Shown here piece after piece: positions 24,963 to 32,965 of a stretch of DNA of 64,000 nt. The position numbers were made by a program, and so were the translations under genes. The notes under the pieces are model-generated. The model saw only the letters and a list, made by a program, of their open reading frames with translations. It was not told the origin of the DNA and did no database searches. Within the stretch, counting starts at the first letter, position 1; each line of letters begins with the position of its first letter. Source of the stretch: Pelagimonas phthalicica (GTDB taxonomy: Bacteria; Pseudomonadota; Alphaproteobacteria; Rhodobacterales; Rhodobacteraceae); the NCBI RefSeq assembly GCF_004364805.1, contig NZ_SOAP01000001.1, forward strand, positions 434,001 through 498,000. The letters are read 5' to 3'.

Positions 24963-25753
24963 TGGCCTTGCTCCCTGGCGCTGAGCGCGCGTTTGGCGGT
25001 GATCAGCGTGCCCGCCAGATGATCCGCCACGGTCTGCGCCTTCATGGTGGTGTCGATCAAATCATTCCTCACTTCGATCATCACATTGGCAATGCCCCGC
25101 GCATCGCCATGTTTTTGCAGTGTGTAAGTGACGCCATCACTGGCAGAATAAGGTTCGTCCAAATCGGCCAGGAACCGGCCCCGTTCACGCTCATGGGTGA
25201 CGCAGGCCTGAGCCAGACGGCGGTCGGAATGGCTGAGAAACCCGATCTCAACCGCACGTTTTTCGCCGTTATAGACCGGGGTAAAGCTGTGAATGGTGAC
25301 CAGAACCGCGTCTTTCGGCGCGGCGTCCATAACGCGGGTCACCGTGTCATGGAACGGTGTATGGATCTGGTCATAGCGGCCCTGACGGCATTCCTGCGGA
25401 ATGTCGATATTGCCCGGCACGTCATAAATTTCGCTGCGGGCCGGGATGTTATCCGGGGCCTCAAGCGGGCGGTTGCAATCATAAACCAGGCGTGACACCG
25501 CCCCTGCCACCAAAGGCGCGCGCAAACGCTGCGACAGGCGCATGGCCACATCCAGCGCGCCAATATCCCAGGCCGCATGAGACAGGCGCGCCTTTTGGCT
25601 CAGCCCGAGATCATCGGCATTGGGCGGGATAAAACTGGAGGCGTGTTCACAGACCAGCACAAACGCGCCCTGCCCCGGCTCTCCATAGGTTGCCGCCGCA
25701 GGCCAGCCCCAAACATCAGCCGCCATATCTAAATGTTGTTCATTGCGTTCCAT
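24959..25753 (-). CDS. N-formylglutamate amidohydrolase family protein
   Basis: A 264-aa hydrolase of the HutG2 (N-formylglutamate deformylase) family. Motifs are FVLVCEHASSFIP (about residues 31-43), AWDIGALDVAMRLSQRL, VTIHSFTPVYNGEKR and VMIEVRNDLI near the C-terminus, consistent with a zinc site. No hut genes are near it. It leads an operon with a TRAP system and a glutamine-synthetase-like ligase, so its substrate may be an N-substituted or gamma-glutamyl glutamate compound instead of formylglutamate. The ATG at 25753 has no ribosome site and may lie almost at the transcription start. Confidence 0.85.
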   Translation of the reverse strand: MERNEQHLDMAADVWGWPAAATYGEPGQGAFVLVCEHASSFIPPNADDLGLSQKARLSHAAWDIGALDVAMRLSQRLRAPLVAGAVSRLVYDCNRPLEAPDNIPARSEIYDVPGNIDIPQECRQGRYDQIHTPFHDTVTRVMDAAPKDAVLVTIHSFTPVYNGEKRAVEIGFLSHSDRRLAQACVTHERERGRFLADLDEPYSASDGVTYTLQKHGDARGIANVMIEVRNDLIDTTMKAQTVADHLAGTLITAKRALSAREQGQ

Positions 25754-25827
25754 TGTGTAAAAATCACTACAACCGCACCCCTTGTGTCAAGAAAAATTCT
25801 GTAGCAATCACTACAAGAACCAAGTCG
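25754..25827. promoter_or_regulatory. Divergent operator/promoter with repeated AATCACTACAA
   Basis: The 11-mer AATCACTACAA occurs twice, at 25762-25772 and 25806-25816. The second copy lies in the inverted repeat TGTAG-CAATCA-CTACA (25800-25815). On the minus strand TTGACA (25790-25785) faces the catabolic operon, and the first 11-mer covers the expected -10. The layout predicts repression by the adjacent RpiR-type regulator. Confidence 0.6.
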
Positions 25828-26706
25828 ATGAATAAAAAACCAACAAAACCAGGCGCACCCCGCCTTGTCGGGGATCTTATCCGGGACAAACAGTCAGAAC
25901 TGACCGGAGCCGAAAGGCGATTAACCGCCGTCTTGTTGGATGATTCTCTGGTGCCGGGGCTGCAATCGGTGACCAAACTGGCCGAAAGCGCCGAAGTCTC
26001 GACGCCGACCATCATTCGCCTGGCCCGCAAACTGGGGTTCGAAGGCTTCCCGGATTTCCAGAATGCCATTCGCGAAGAGATCGCCGCACGGATGAAAGAA
26101 CCGCTGGCCAAGCTCGAAGAGCCCAGCAGTGCCAATAGCGACCATATTGTCAGCCGCTTTGCCCTGGCCGTGTCGCGCAATATCAATGCCACGATTGACC
26201 GTCTCGATCCCGAGGAATTTGACCGCGTCGCCGCCGCTCTGGCCGATCCAAACCGGGCGCTTTACGTGCTGGGCGGGCGCATCACCCGCTCAAACGCGCA
26301 TTACTTTTTCAATCACTTGCAGATCATCCGCCCCAATGTGCACCTGCTCGACAGCTCACCCAGCGTTTGGCCACAAAGCCTGCTGGATATGGATGAGCGC
26401 GCCACGCTGATCGTTTTTGACATCCGCCGCTATGAGAAAGAACTGGAACGCCTCGCCAGTCTGGTGGTGGGCCAAGGGGCCAATATCGTGCTCTTCACCG
26501 ACCAATGGGGCAGCCCGATCGAAAAATACGCCGCCCACACCTTCCGCTCTCTGGTCGAGGTGCCCTCGAGCTGGGACAGCACGCTTTCGATCAACTTCCT
26601 GATCGAGGCGCTGGTCGCCGCCATCCAGGCCCTGCACCCCAGCACCGACCGCATCACCGCGCTCGAAGAAATGATCGGCGAAAGCCGCATCTTCCGCGGC
26701 AACTGA
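25828..26706 (+). CDS. MurR/RpiR-family transcriptional regulator
   Basis: A 292-aa regulator. The RpiR helix-turn-helix spans about residues 10-85 (TKLAESAEVSTPTIIRLARKLGFEGFPDFQNAIREE). A SIS sugar-phosphate-type domain follows at about 120-270 (LYVLGGRITRSNAHYF, ATLIVFDIRRYEKELERLA). The ATG at 25828 gives MNKKPTKPGAPRL; longer readings enter the operator region. It is divergent from the amidohydrolase-TRAP-ligase operon and is its likely regulator. The ligand is unknown. Confidence 0.9.
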   Translation: MNKKPTKPGAPRLVGDLIRDKQSELTGAERRLTAVLLDDSLVPGLQSVTKLAESAEVSTPTIIRLARKLGFEGFPDFQNAIREEIAARMKEPLAKLEEPSSANSDHIVSRFALAVSRNINATIDRLDPEEFDRVAAALADPNRALYVLGGRITRSNAHYFFNHLQIIRPNVHLLDSSPSVWPQSLLDMDERATLIVFDIRRYEKELERLASLVVGQGANIVLFTDQWGSPIEKYAAHTFRSLVEVPSSWDSTLSINFLIEALVAAIQALHPSTDRITALEEMIGESRIFRGN

Positions 26707-26717
26707 CCCACCCTCTA

Positions 26718-26934
26718 GGGTCAGGATGCATTGATTTGGCGTCACTGGCGCAGGAAGAGCAAAAAAGCACAGGTTTTGGACGCGCAGGAACTAGCGGGGT
26801 CAATTGCAAGCGGTCAAAGCCGCTGCTTTGCAGCGATCCCTGCATCCGTCTCCCCAAAGGGGGGCCAACCAAAGGGCGCAGCTCAGGGGCTAAGTCAGAC
26901 GAACCAGTGACGCCAAATCAATGCATCCTGACCC
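26718..26934. mobile_element. MITE-like element with 31-bp terminal inverted repeats, copy 2
   Basis: The terminal repeats (GGGTCAGGATGCATTGATTT…) match in 31 of 31 bases. The left flank is TA and the right flank TT, which suggests a mutated TA duplication. The interior (AGCGGTCAAAGCCGCTGCTT and CGTCTCCCCAAAGGGG) is shared with copy 1 in inverted orientation. No transposase is present, so movement would need one supplied in trans. It lies just after the RpiR gene. Confidence 0.8.
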
Positions 26935-26937
26935 TTG

Positions 26938-27004
26938 GTTTCTTTGGGCCAAAAATATCCCGGGGTGAATTGGCCAAAGGCCAAGAGGGGCAGCGCCCCT
27001 CCCC
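26938..27004. repeat. GGGGCGCTGCCCC terminator-like repeat, copy 5
   Basis: TTTCTTTGGGCCAAAAATAT and CCCGGGG are identical to copy 3. The middle hairpin is replaced by TTGGCCAAAGGCCAA, then GGGGCAGCGCCCC. It ends nine bases from the stop of the RAM-domain gene on the minus strand, in a terminator position between convergent genes. Confidence 0.75.
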
Positions 27005-27013
27005 CCGCTTGGT

Positions 27014-27250
27014 TCAAAACGCCTTAAACGTCTGGGTCGTATAGGTGCGTTCGATCCCGTCAATGTCCAGCAAGCGATCATTGATATAGCGCCCGACATC
27101 TTCCCCCTCGGGCACATAGAGCTTCATCAGCAGGTCATAATTGCCGCTGGTGGAATAAAGCTCGGAATGAAATTCGCGCAGGGCGATGTCATCGGCAACC
27201 TTATAGGTCGTGCCCGGGCGGCATTGGATTTGCACAAACAGACAGGTCAT
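27014..27250 (-). CDS. Stand-alone Lrp/AsnC ligand-binding (RAM) domain protein
   Basis: A 78-aa protein that is only the effector-binding domain of Lrp/AsnC regulators: FVQIQCRPGTTYKVADDIAL, ELYSTSGNYDLLMKLYV and LLDIDGIERTYTTQTFK. It has no DNA-binding helix-turn-helix. Such SraA-type proteins bind small amino acids and may modulate full-length Lrp paralogues. It lies downstream of, and on the same strand as, the Liv-type transporter operon. Confidence 0.88.
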   Translation of the reverse strand: MTCLFVQIQCRPGTTYKVADDIALREFHSELYSTSGNYDLLMKLYVPEGEDVGRYINDRLLDIDGIERTYTTQTFKAF

Positions 27251-27347
27251 TGCCTCTTCCTTTTCAGTCTTGATGCCCGCTCAGGCCAGTGAGGGACCCA
27301 AACGTATCTTCAAGGATTTTTGCCCGGACTGCCACCTGTATTCTCGC

Positions 27348-28037
27348 TCAAACCCCCAGATATTGCGTGGTCACGGCTTCGTCCAGATCTGCCATGCCGC
27401 CGGTCCAGACATCTTGCCCCCGTTGCAGGATCACGGCGCGGTCTGCCACTTGGCTCAATTCTTTCAAGGACTTGTCCACCACCAGCAGCGCCATGCCGGT
27501 TTCGCTTTTGAGCTTGGCAATGGCGGTCCAGATTTCTTGGCGTACGATGGGGGCCAGCCCTTCGGTGGCCTCATCGAGGATCAGCAATTTCGGGTTGGTC
27601 ATAAGGGCGCGGCCAATGGCGAGCATCTGTTGTTCCCCCCCGGATAGCGAGGATGCGGCCTGATCGCGGCGCTCTTGCAGACGCGGGAAAAGCGCCGCCA
27701 CCTTGGCCTCGTCCCAGGGGCCGGGGCGCGCAGCGGCGATCAGGTTTTCCGCCACAGAGAGCGAAGCAAAACAGCGCCGCCCCTCAGGCACAAGCCCCAC
27801 CCCAAGACGCGCGACACGGTGGGCTGCGAGGCGGGCCAGATCCTGGCCCGACAAGCGGATTTGCCCGCCGCTGGGCGGCAAAAGCCCGCAGATCACCTTG
27901 ACCGTGGTGGATTTCCCCATGCCATTGCGCCCCATCAGGGCCAGCACTTCGCCCTCGCCCAGGCTGAGCGAAACGCCAAACAAGGCCTGCGTCGCGCCAT
28001 AGGAGGCGGTGATGTTTTCAAGCGTCAGAAAGCTCAT
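27348..28037 (-). CDS. livF: Branched-chain amino acid-type ABC transporter ATPase LivF
   Basis: A 229-aa ATPase. Walker A is GRNGMGKST (about residues 35-43), signature LSGGEQQMLAIGRAL, Walker B LLILDEATEGLAP. It overlaps livG by four bases. The transported ligand cannot be told from the ATPase. Confidence 0.92.
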   Translation of the reverse strand: MSFLTLENITASYGATQALFGVSLSLGEGEVLALMGRNGMGKSTTVKVICGLLPPSGGQIRLSGQDLARLAAHRVARLGVGLVPEGRRCFASLSVAENLIAAARPGPWDEAKVAALFPRLQERRDQAASSLSGGEQQMLAIGRALMTNPKLLILDEATEGLAPIVRQEIWTAIAKLKSETGMALLVVDKSLKELSQVADRAVILQRGQDVWTGGMADLDEAVTTQYLGV

Positions 28038-28798
28038 GCCTCATCCCCCAGATAGGCGCTGCGCACATCGGGATTGGCGCGGATTTCCTCCACGGTGCCG
28101 GTGGCGATCACCTCGCCATAGACGAGCACCGAAATGCGATCCGCCAGGGCAAAGACCGCGTCCATATCATGCTCCACCAACAGGATCGGGGCCTCGGCGC
28201 GTAACCCGTCAAGAAAGCCGGTCAAGCGCAGCGATCCACCGGTGCCCAGACCCGCCATGGGTTCGTCCATGACAAAGGCCTTGGGGCGTAGGGTCAGCGC
28301 CACGGCGACCTCAAGCTGGCGGCGCTGACCATGGGAGAGCTCGGCGGTGCGGGTGGCGGCGTGCTCTTGCAACCCGACCCGTTCCAAGGCGTCCTGTGCG
28401 CGGGCGCGCAGATCTTTGTCCCCCAAAGCCGCGCGCCAGAACCGAAACGGGCGACCGCTGGCCCCAAGCGCGCCAAGCACGGCGTTTTGCAGCACGGTAT
28501 CTTCCATGGCGAGCGCCGAGATCTGAAAGGTGCGCCCCAGCCCCAACCGTGCCCGCGCGGGCGTGTCGAGCCCCGTCACCTCGCGCCCTTGCAAAAACAC
28601 CTGCCCGGCATCGGGGCGCAGGCCCCCGGCGATCTGCTTGATCAAAGTGGATTTGCCCGCGCCATTGGGGCCGATCAAGGCGTGGATCTCACCCGGCATG
28701 AGCGTCAGAGAAATGTCTTTGCTGGCCTGAAGCGCCCCGAAAGTTTTGGAAATGCCGCGGGTTTCGAGAACTGGGTCAGTCATCATGGGATCAGTCAT
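28034..28798 (-). CDS. livG: Branched-chain amino acid-type ABC transporter ATPase LivG
   Basis: A 254-aa ATPase. Walker A is GPNGAGKSTLIKQI (about residues 42-55), then LGRTFQISALAMEDTVLQN. The signature is atypical, LSHGQRRQLEVAVAL, as is common in LivG, and Walker B is FVMDEPMAGLG. It overlaps livM by eight bases and livF by four. Starts at 28798 or five codons downstream are both possible. Confidence 0.92.
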   Translation of the reverse strand: MTDPMMTDPVLETRGISKTFGALQASKDISLTLMPGEIHALIGPNGAGKSTLIKQIAGGLRPDAGQVFLQGREVTGLDTPARARLGLGRTFQISALAMEDTVLQNAVLGALGASGRPFRFWRAALGDKDLRARAQDALERVGLQEHAATRTAELSHGQRRQLEVAVALTLRPKAFVMDEPMAGLGTGGSLRLTGFLDGLRAEAPILLVEHDMDAVFALADRISVLVYGEVIATGTVEEIRANPDVRSAYLGDEA

Positions 28799-29783
28799 GC
28801 GCCACCTCCCGTCCGGTCAACGTGCCAATCACACCTCCGCGCGCAAAGAGCACGATTAGCAGCAGCAGCACGCCGAGATAGATGTGCCAATAATCCGACA
28901 ACCCGCCCAGCAGATGTTCGAGCGCGATAAAGATCACCGCGCCAACAACCGGGCCAAACAGCCGCGCCACCCCGCCGATGATCACAAAAATCATGATCTC
29001 GCCACTGGTTTGCCAGCTGAACATGGTCGGGCTGATAAAGCGGTTGAGATCGGCAAAGAGCGCGCCCGCCAAGCCGGTGATCATGCCAGAGACCACAAAG
29101 GCCGTCAGGCGCAGTTTATAGGGTGAAATCCCCACAGTCTCGACCCGTTCTGCCGTTTGCCGCGCCGCGTTCAGCGCCAACCCGAAGGGCGAGCGCGCCA
29201 GTCGCGCCGCAAAGAACAGCACCAGCGCCAGAAGGGCAAAACAGATGCCATAGAATTGGATCGGATCCAGCGTGTTCAGCCCTGGAAAGCCATTGCGCAC
29301 ATAGATCGACAGCCCGTCCTCGCCACCATAGGCGGGCCAGGAGATGGTGAAGAAAAACAGCATCTGCCCAAAGGCCAGCGTGATCATGATGAAATAAACG
29401 CCCGAAGTGCGCAAAGACAGCGCGCCAATCGCCAGCGCCGCCAGGCCCGAGCAGATCACCGCGACCAACCAGATCACCGGCATGGATTTGGTGCCCTCGA
29501 TCAGGAACGGGGTCTCGATCAGCGGGGTGTAATTCTGGGCATGGCTGGCGAGGATGCCCATGGCATAGCCACCAATCCCGAAAAACGCCGCATGGCCTAG
29601 GCTGACCAGCCCGCCCAGCCCCAACGCGATATTCAGGCCAACCCCCGCCAGCGCCAGGATCACCGCTTTGGTTGCGAGGGTGATCATAAAGGGTTCATCG
29701 GCCAGCCAAGCCCAAAGCGGGAACAAGATCAGCGCCGCCATCATGGCGAGATTAAACAGGGTTTCGCGTGTCATGGTGATCAT
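28791..29783 (-). CDS. livM: Branched-chain amino acid-type ABC transporter permease LivM
   Basis: A 330-aa permease with about nine membrane helices. Family segments are GVGLNIALGLGGLVSLGHAAFFGIGGYAMG (residues 48-77), FIMITLAFGQMLFF, NAARQTAERVETVGISPYKLRL and VIIGGVARLFGPVVGAV. The start touches the livH stop. Confidence 0.93.
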   Translation of the reverse strand: MITMTRETLFNLAMMAALILFPLWAWLADEPFMITLATKAVILALAGVGLNIALGLGGLVSLGHAAFFGIGGYAMGILASHAQNYTPLIETPFLIEGTKSMPVIWLVAVICSGLAALAIGALSLRTSGVYFIMITLAFGQMLFFFTISWPAYGGEDGLSIYVRNGFPGLNTLDPIQFYGICFALLALVLFFAARLARSPFGLALNAARQTAERVETVGISPYKLRLTAFVVSGMITGLAGALFADLNRFISPTMFSWQTSGEIMIFVIIGGVARLFGPVVGAVIFIALEHLLGGLSDYWHIYLGVLLLLIVLFARGGVIGTLTGREVAHD

Positions 29784-30703
29784 CAGCCCCGCGCTCCGAA
29801 CAAGCCGGTTGGGCGCCAGATCAGCACCACGGCCATGAGGATGTAAATCGCCATGGAGGCCAGCGATGAGCCGACAGATGTCGCCGCCGAAGCCTCCATG
29901 AACTGTTTGAACAAGGCGGGCAGCAGCACGCCGCCCAATGTGTCGGTCAGGCCAACCAAAAGTGCGGCGATCAGCGCGCCCTTGATCGAGCCGATGCCGC
30001 CGATCACGATGACCACAAAGGCCAGGATCAAGACCGGTTCGCCCATGCCGACTTGTACAGATTGGATGGCCCCAACCAACGCGCCAGCCAGCCCGGCCAA
30101 GCCGGCCCCGATGGCAAAGACGATGGTGTAGAGGCGCGAGATGTCGACGCCGAGCGCTGCGATCATCTCGCGATCATTCTCACCGGCGCGGATCTGGATG
30201 CCAAGCCGGGTGCGCGAGATCAGCAGGAACAGGCCCAGCGCGATCAGCAAGCCCACGGCGATCAGCGTCAGGCGATACATCGGATATTCGATCCCCCCCG
30301 GCAAGCTCACCGGTCCAGCCAGATAGGGCGGGATGTTGAGGAACAAAGGAAAAGAGCCAAAGAGCCAGCGCGTGCCTTCGGAAAAGATCAGGATCAGCGC
30401 AAAGGTCGCCAGCACCTGGTCCAGATGGTCACGGTTATAAAGCCTCCGGATCACCACCACCTCGACCAACGCGCCCACCGCCGCCGAGGCCGCCAGCGCC
30501 GCCGCCAAGGCCAGCAGGAAAGACCCGGTCGCGCCCGCCACCGCCGCTGCGGCAAAGGCTCCGATCATAAAGAGCGAACCATGGGCGAGATTGATCAACC
30601 CCATCACCCCGAAAACCAGCGTCAGACCAGCGGCCATGACAAAAAGCATCACGCCAAGCTGCAGGCCGTTCAAAACCTGCTCAGCCAATAATATCATAGA
30701 CAT
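29783..30703 (-). CDS. livH: Branched-chain amino acid-type ABC transporter permease LivH
   Basis: A 306-aa permease. Family segments are VMAAGLTLVFGVMGLINLAHG (about residues 21-41), RTRLGIQIRAGENDREMIAALGVDI with the EAA-like loop, and GLAGALVGAIQSVQVGMGEP. Hydrophobic throughout, with about eight helices. It starts the permease block 62 bases after the binding-protein gene. Confidence 0.93.
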   Translation of the reverse strand: MSMILLAEQVLNGLQLGVMLFVMAAGLTLVFGVMGLINLAHGSLFMIGAFAAAAVAGATGSFLLALAAALAASAAVGALVEVVVIRRLYNRDHLDQVLATFALILIFSEGTRWLFGSFPLFLNIPPYLAGPVSLPGGIEYPMYRLTLIAVGLLIALGLFLLISRTRLGIQIRAGENDREMIAALGVDISRLYTIVFAIGAGLAGLAGALVGAIQSVQVGMGEPVLILAFVVIVIGGIGSIKGALIAALLVGLTDTLGGVLLPALFKQFMEASAATSVGSSLASMAIYILMAVVLIWRPTGLFGARG

Positions 30704-30765
30704 GTGTGGAGATCCGTTTTGTCAGATCCGGGCACCATCGCGCCCGGATCGTGCATTTTCAAAGA

Positions 30766-31902
30766 TCAGAATTTGCAGTCAGCCGCATAGACATCGCCAT
30801 GCCCGCTCAGTGCGGTGCCGATGATCTTGTTGGTGAAGACGTCACCCTCTTTGATGACTTCACGCACAAAGATATCTTGCACCGGGTGATTGTTGGAGCC
30901 GAATTTGAACGCGCCGCGTGTGCTGTCAAAATCCGCTGCTTGCAGGGCCGCGCGGAAGGCAACGGCATCGTTGATATCGGCCACATCCATGGCGCTCATC
31001 AACAGGTTGGCAGTGTCAAACCCCTGCGAGGCATAGAGCGAAGGCAAGCGGCCATAGGCCTCTTGGAAGGTTTTGACAAACTGCGCATTGGTCGGATTGT
31101 CGATATCCTTGTTCCATTGCGAGGTGTTCACAACCCCCATCGCCGCGTCGCCAACCGCCTGCAAGATCCCCTGATCAAAGGAGAAAGCCGGGCCGACAAC
31201 AGGAATGTCCAACCCGCTATCGGCATATTGCTTGAGGAAGGAAATCCCCATGCCGCCGGGCAGGAAGAAATAGACGCTGTCGGCCCCCGAGGCGCGGATC
31301 TGCGCAATCTCCGAGGCGTAATCGGTCTGGCCGAGCTTGGTGAAGAGCTCACCGGCCAGCTCGCCCTCATACATGCGTTTGTAACCGGTCAGCGCGTCCT
31401 GCCCCGCCGGATAATTGGGCGCGAGGATAAAGGAATTCTTGTAACCCGCCGTGTTGGCATAGGCCCCACCGGCCTCGTGCAGGTTGTCATTCTGCCAGGC
31501 GACGTTGAAGTAATTCGGGTTACAGCCCTTGCCTGCCAGTTGCGAAGGCCCGGCATTGGGCGAGAGGTAGAACTTGCCCTGCGCCACCGCAGCCGGCACC
31601 ACGGCCATGGCGAGGTTGGACCAGATGATACCGGTCAGCACGTCGACCTTTTCCGATTGGATCATCTTATCCGCCAGTTGCACGGCGATATCAGGCTTGC
31701 GCTGATCATCTTCGATCACCACCTCGATATCCTTGCGATCCGCCTGGTTCACCGCCAGCATGAAGCCGTCGCGCACATCAATCCCCAGCCCGGCACCGCC
31801 GCCTGACAGCGTGGTGATCATGCCGACCTTGACCCCTTCGGCCATTGCCGGGGCTGCGAGCGCGGCCATGCAGCTGGCCAATGCAAGTGCTTTGAGTTTC
31901 AT
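30766..31902 (-). CDS. Liv-type ABC transporter substrate-binding protein
   Basis: A 378-aa periplasmic protein with signal peptide (MKLKALALASCMAALAAPAMA). The type I binding fold is visible in KVGMITTLSGGGAGLGIDVRDGF, VVIEDDQRKPDIAVQLADKMI and the F-L-APNYPAGQDAL region. Two cysteines (CNPNYF and the C-terminal DCKF) may form a disulphide. The start at 31902 has GGAGAAAG upstream. With the MarR regulator next door the ligand could be an aromatic acid rather than an amino acid; this is inference only. Confidence 0.9.
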   Translation of the reverse strand: MKLKALALASCMAALAAPAMAEGVKVGMITTLSGGGAGLGIDVRDGFMLAVNQADRKDIEVVIEDDQRKPDIAVQLADKMIQSEKVDVLTGIIWSNLAMAVVPAAVAQGKFYLSPNAGPSQLAGKGCNPNYFNVAWQNDNLHEAGGAYANTAGYKNSFILAPNYPAGQDALTGYKRMYEGELAGELFTKLGQTDYASEIAQIRASGADSVYFFLPGGMGISFLKQYADSGLDIPVVGPAFSFDQGILQAVGDAAMGVVNTSQWNKDIDNPTNAQFVKTFQEAYGRLPSLYASQGFDTANLLMSAMDVADINDAVAFRAALQAADFDSTRGAFKFGSNNHPVQDIFVREVIKEGDVFTNKIIGTALSGHGDVYAADCKF

Positions 31903-32056
31903 TCTGTCTTTCTCCATGTTGGTCCGCTTGGCGCTCTGGCGGGGCCTTGGGCGGGTTCGATTGTCTGGTGTTCTACTGATCGCTTGACGCGGATCTTGCG
32001 ATGCAATGATCAATGCAAAACGCGCGCGGTCAACACTCTTTTACCAATTGGTTCAT

Positions 32057-32530
32057 TTAGCCGTCTGCCCGATCCTCCTGTTCGATCAATGCCGAGACAA
32101 GGCTGTCCATCTTTTCGGTCAGCGCGTTGACTTCGCCCTGTGAAATCACGCCGAGCAAGCTGTTGACCCAGGCTTCGTGTTGCGCGGCCTGGTCTGTGAA
32201 TTCGGTTTCACCGGCGGCTGTCAGGCGCACCAGCGCCGCGCGCCGATCACCCGGGACCGAAAACCGCTCTACCAACCCCTCATTGGTCAGCCGGTCAATG
32301 ATGCCGGTGACATTGCCGTTTGAGACCCGCAACACGCCTGACAAAGCGCTCATCTTAAGGCCCCCGGGATGCTGGGACAGCGCCGCCATCACATCAAAAC
32401 GCGGTAGGGTTGAGGCAAATTCACTGCGAAAGCGTTCGCGCAACTGCGCCTCGATCAGGCGGGAGGATTTGAGCAACCTGAGCCACAGGCGCAACCGATC
32501 CTTGGACACTGACCCGGCGCTATCCTGCAT
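32057..32530 (-). CDS. MarR-family transcriptional regulator
   Basis: A 157-aa regulator with a winged helix: LPRFDVMAALSQHPGGLKMSALSGVLRVSNGNVTGIIDRLTNEGLVER (residues 42-89) and the wing SVPGDRRAALVRLTAAGE. It probably dimerises and releases DNA when a small, often aromatic, ligand binds. It precedes the Liv-type transporter on the same strand, so local regulation is likely. The start at 32530 (MQDSAGSVSKDR) is preferred; a longer frame runs to 32587. Confidence 0.88.
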   Translation of the reverse strand: MQDSAGSVSKDRLRLWLRLLKSSRLIEAQLRERFRSEFASTLPRFDVMAALSQHPGGLKMSALSGVLRVSNGNVTGIIDRLTNEGLVERFSVPGDRRAALVRLTAAGETEFTDQAAQHEAWVNSLLGVISQGEVNALTEKMDSLVSALIEQEDRADG

Positions 32531-32965
32531 CAACGATATCCCCCAGGTGACAGGTTGGCAGGCAGCGCTGCTGTGCGTCGCGATCATGCCACGGCTGTCG
32601 CCATATCAAGCCGCAGTCTGTGGGTCGCTGTTTTGGCACCATCACTCCCCTTTCATTAACGCCTGTCGCATTGAAATTGCGGTTAAGCCGAGCGGCCTTT
32701 TCCTCAACTTCGGGCCGATGGATGCGGCCCGTGCGATCACGCTTTGATCCCGATTGCATCCGCGGATGTGTCGAGACCGTTTTGGGTTTCAATGAAGCTT
32801 AGGAGGCGAAATTATTTATTTCAAGTAAAAATAATTTATGTTTAAAATTACTATAAAAGAGAGCGACGCACTCACCTTCATGGTTTTGAAAAGTATACCT
32901 TTTCAGAACCGCGCGTGAAGTGGTTTTTCGGATGGATATCCCCACGACGCACATGGGGCAGCCAT
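32531..32965. other. Non-coding gap between marR and cheB
   Basis: No convincing gene is seen. The part near marR should hold its promoter. A strikingly AT-rich tract at about 32810-32870 (AATTATTTATTTCAAG, AATAATTTATG, ATTACTATAAAAG) stands out in a GC-rich genome. It is preceded by a good ribosome-site sequence (AGGAGG at 32801-32806) that is followed by no ATG frame of useful length. Confidence 0.5.
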
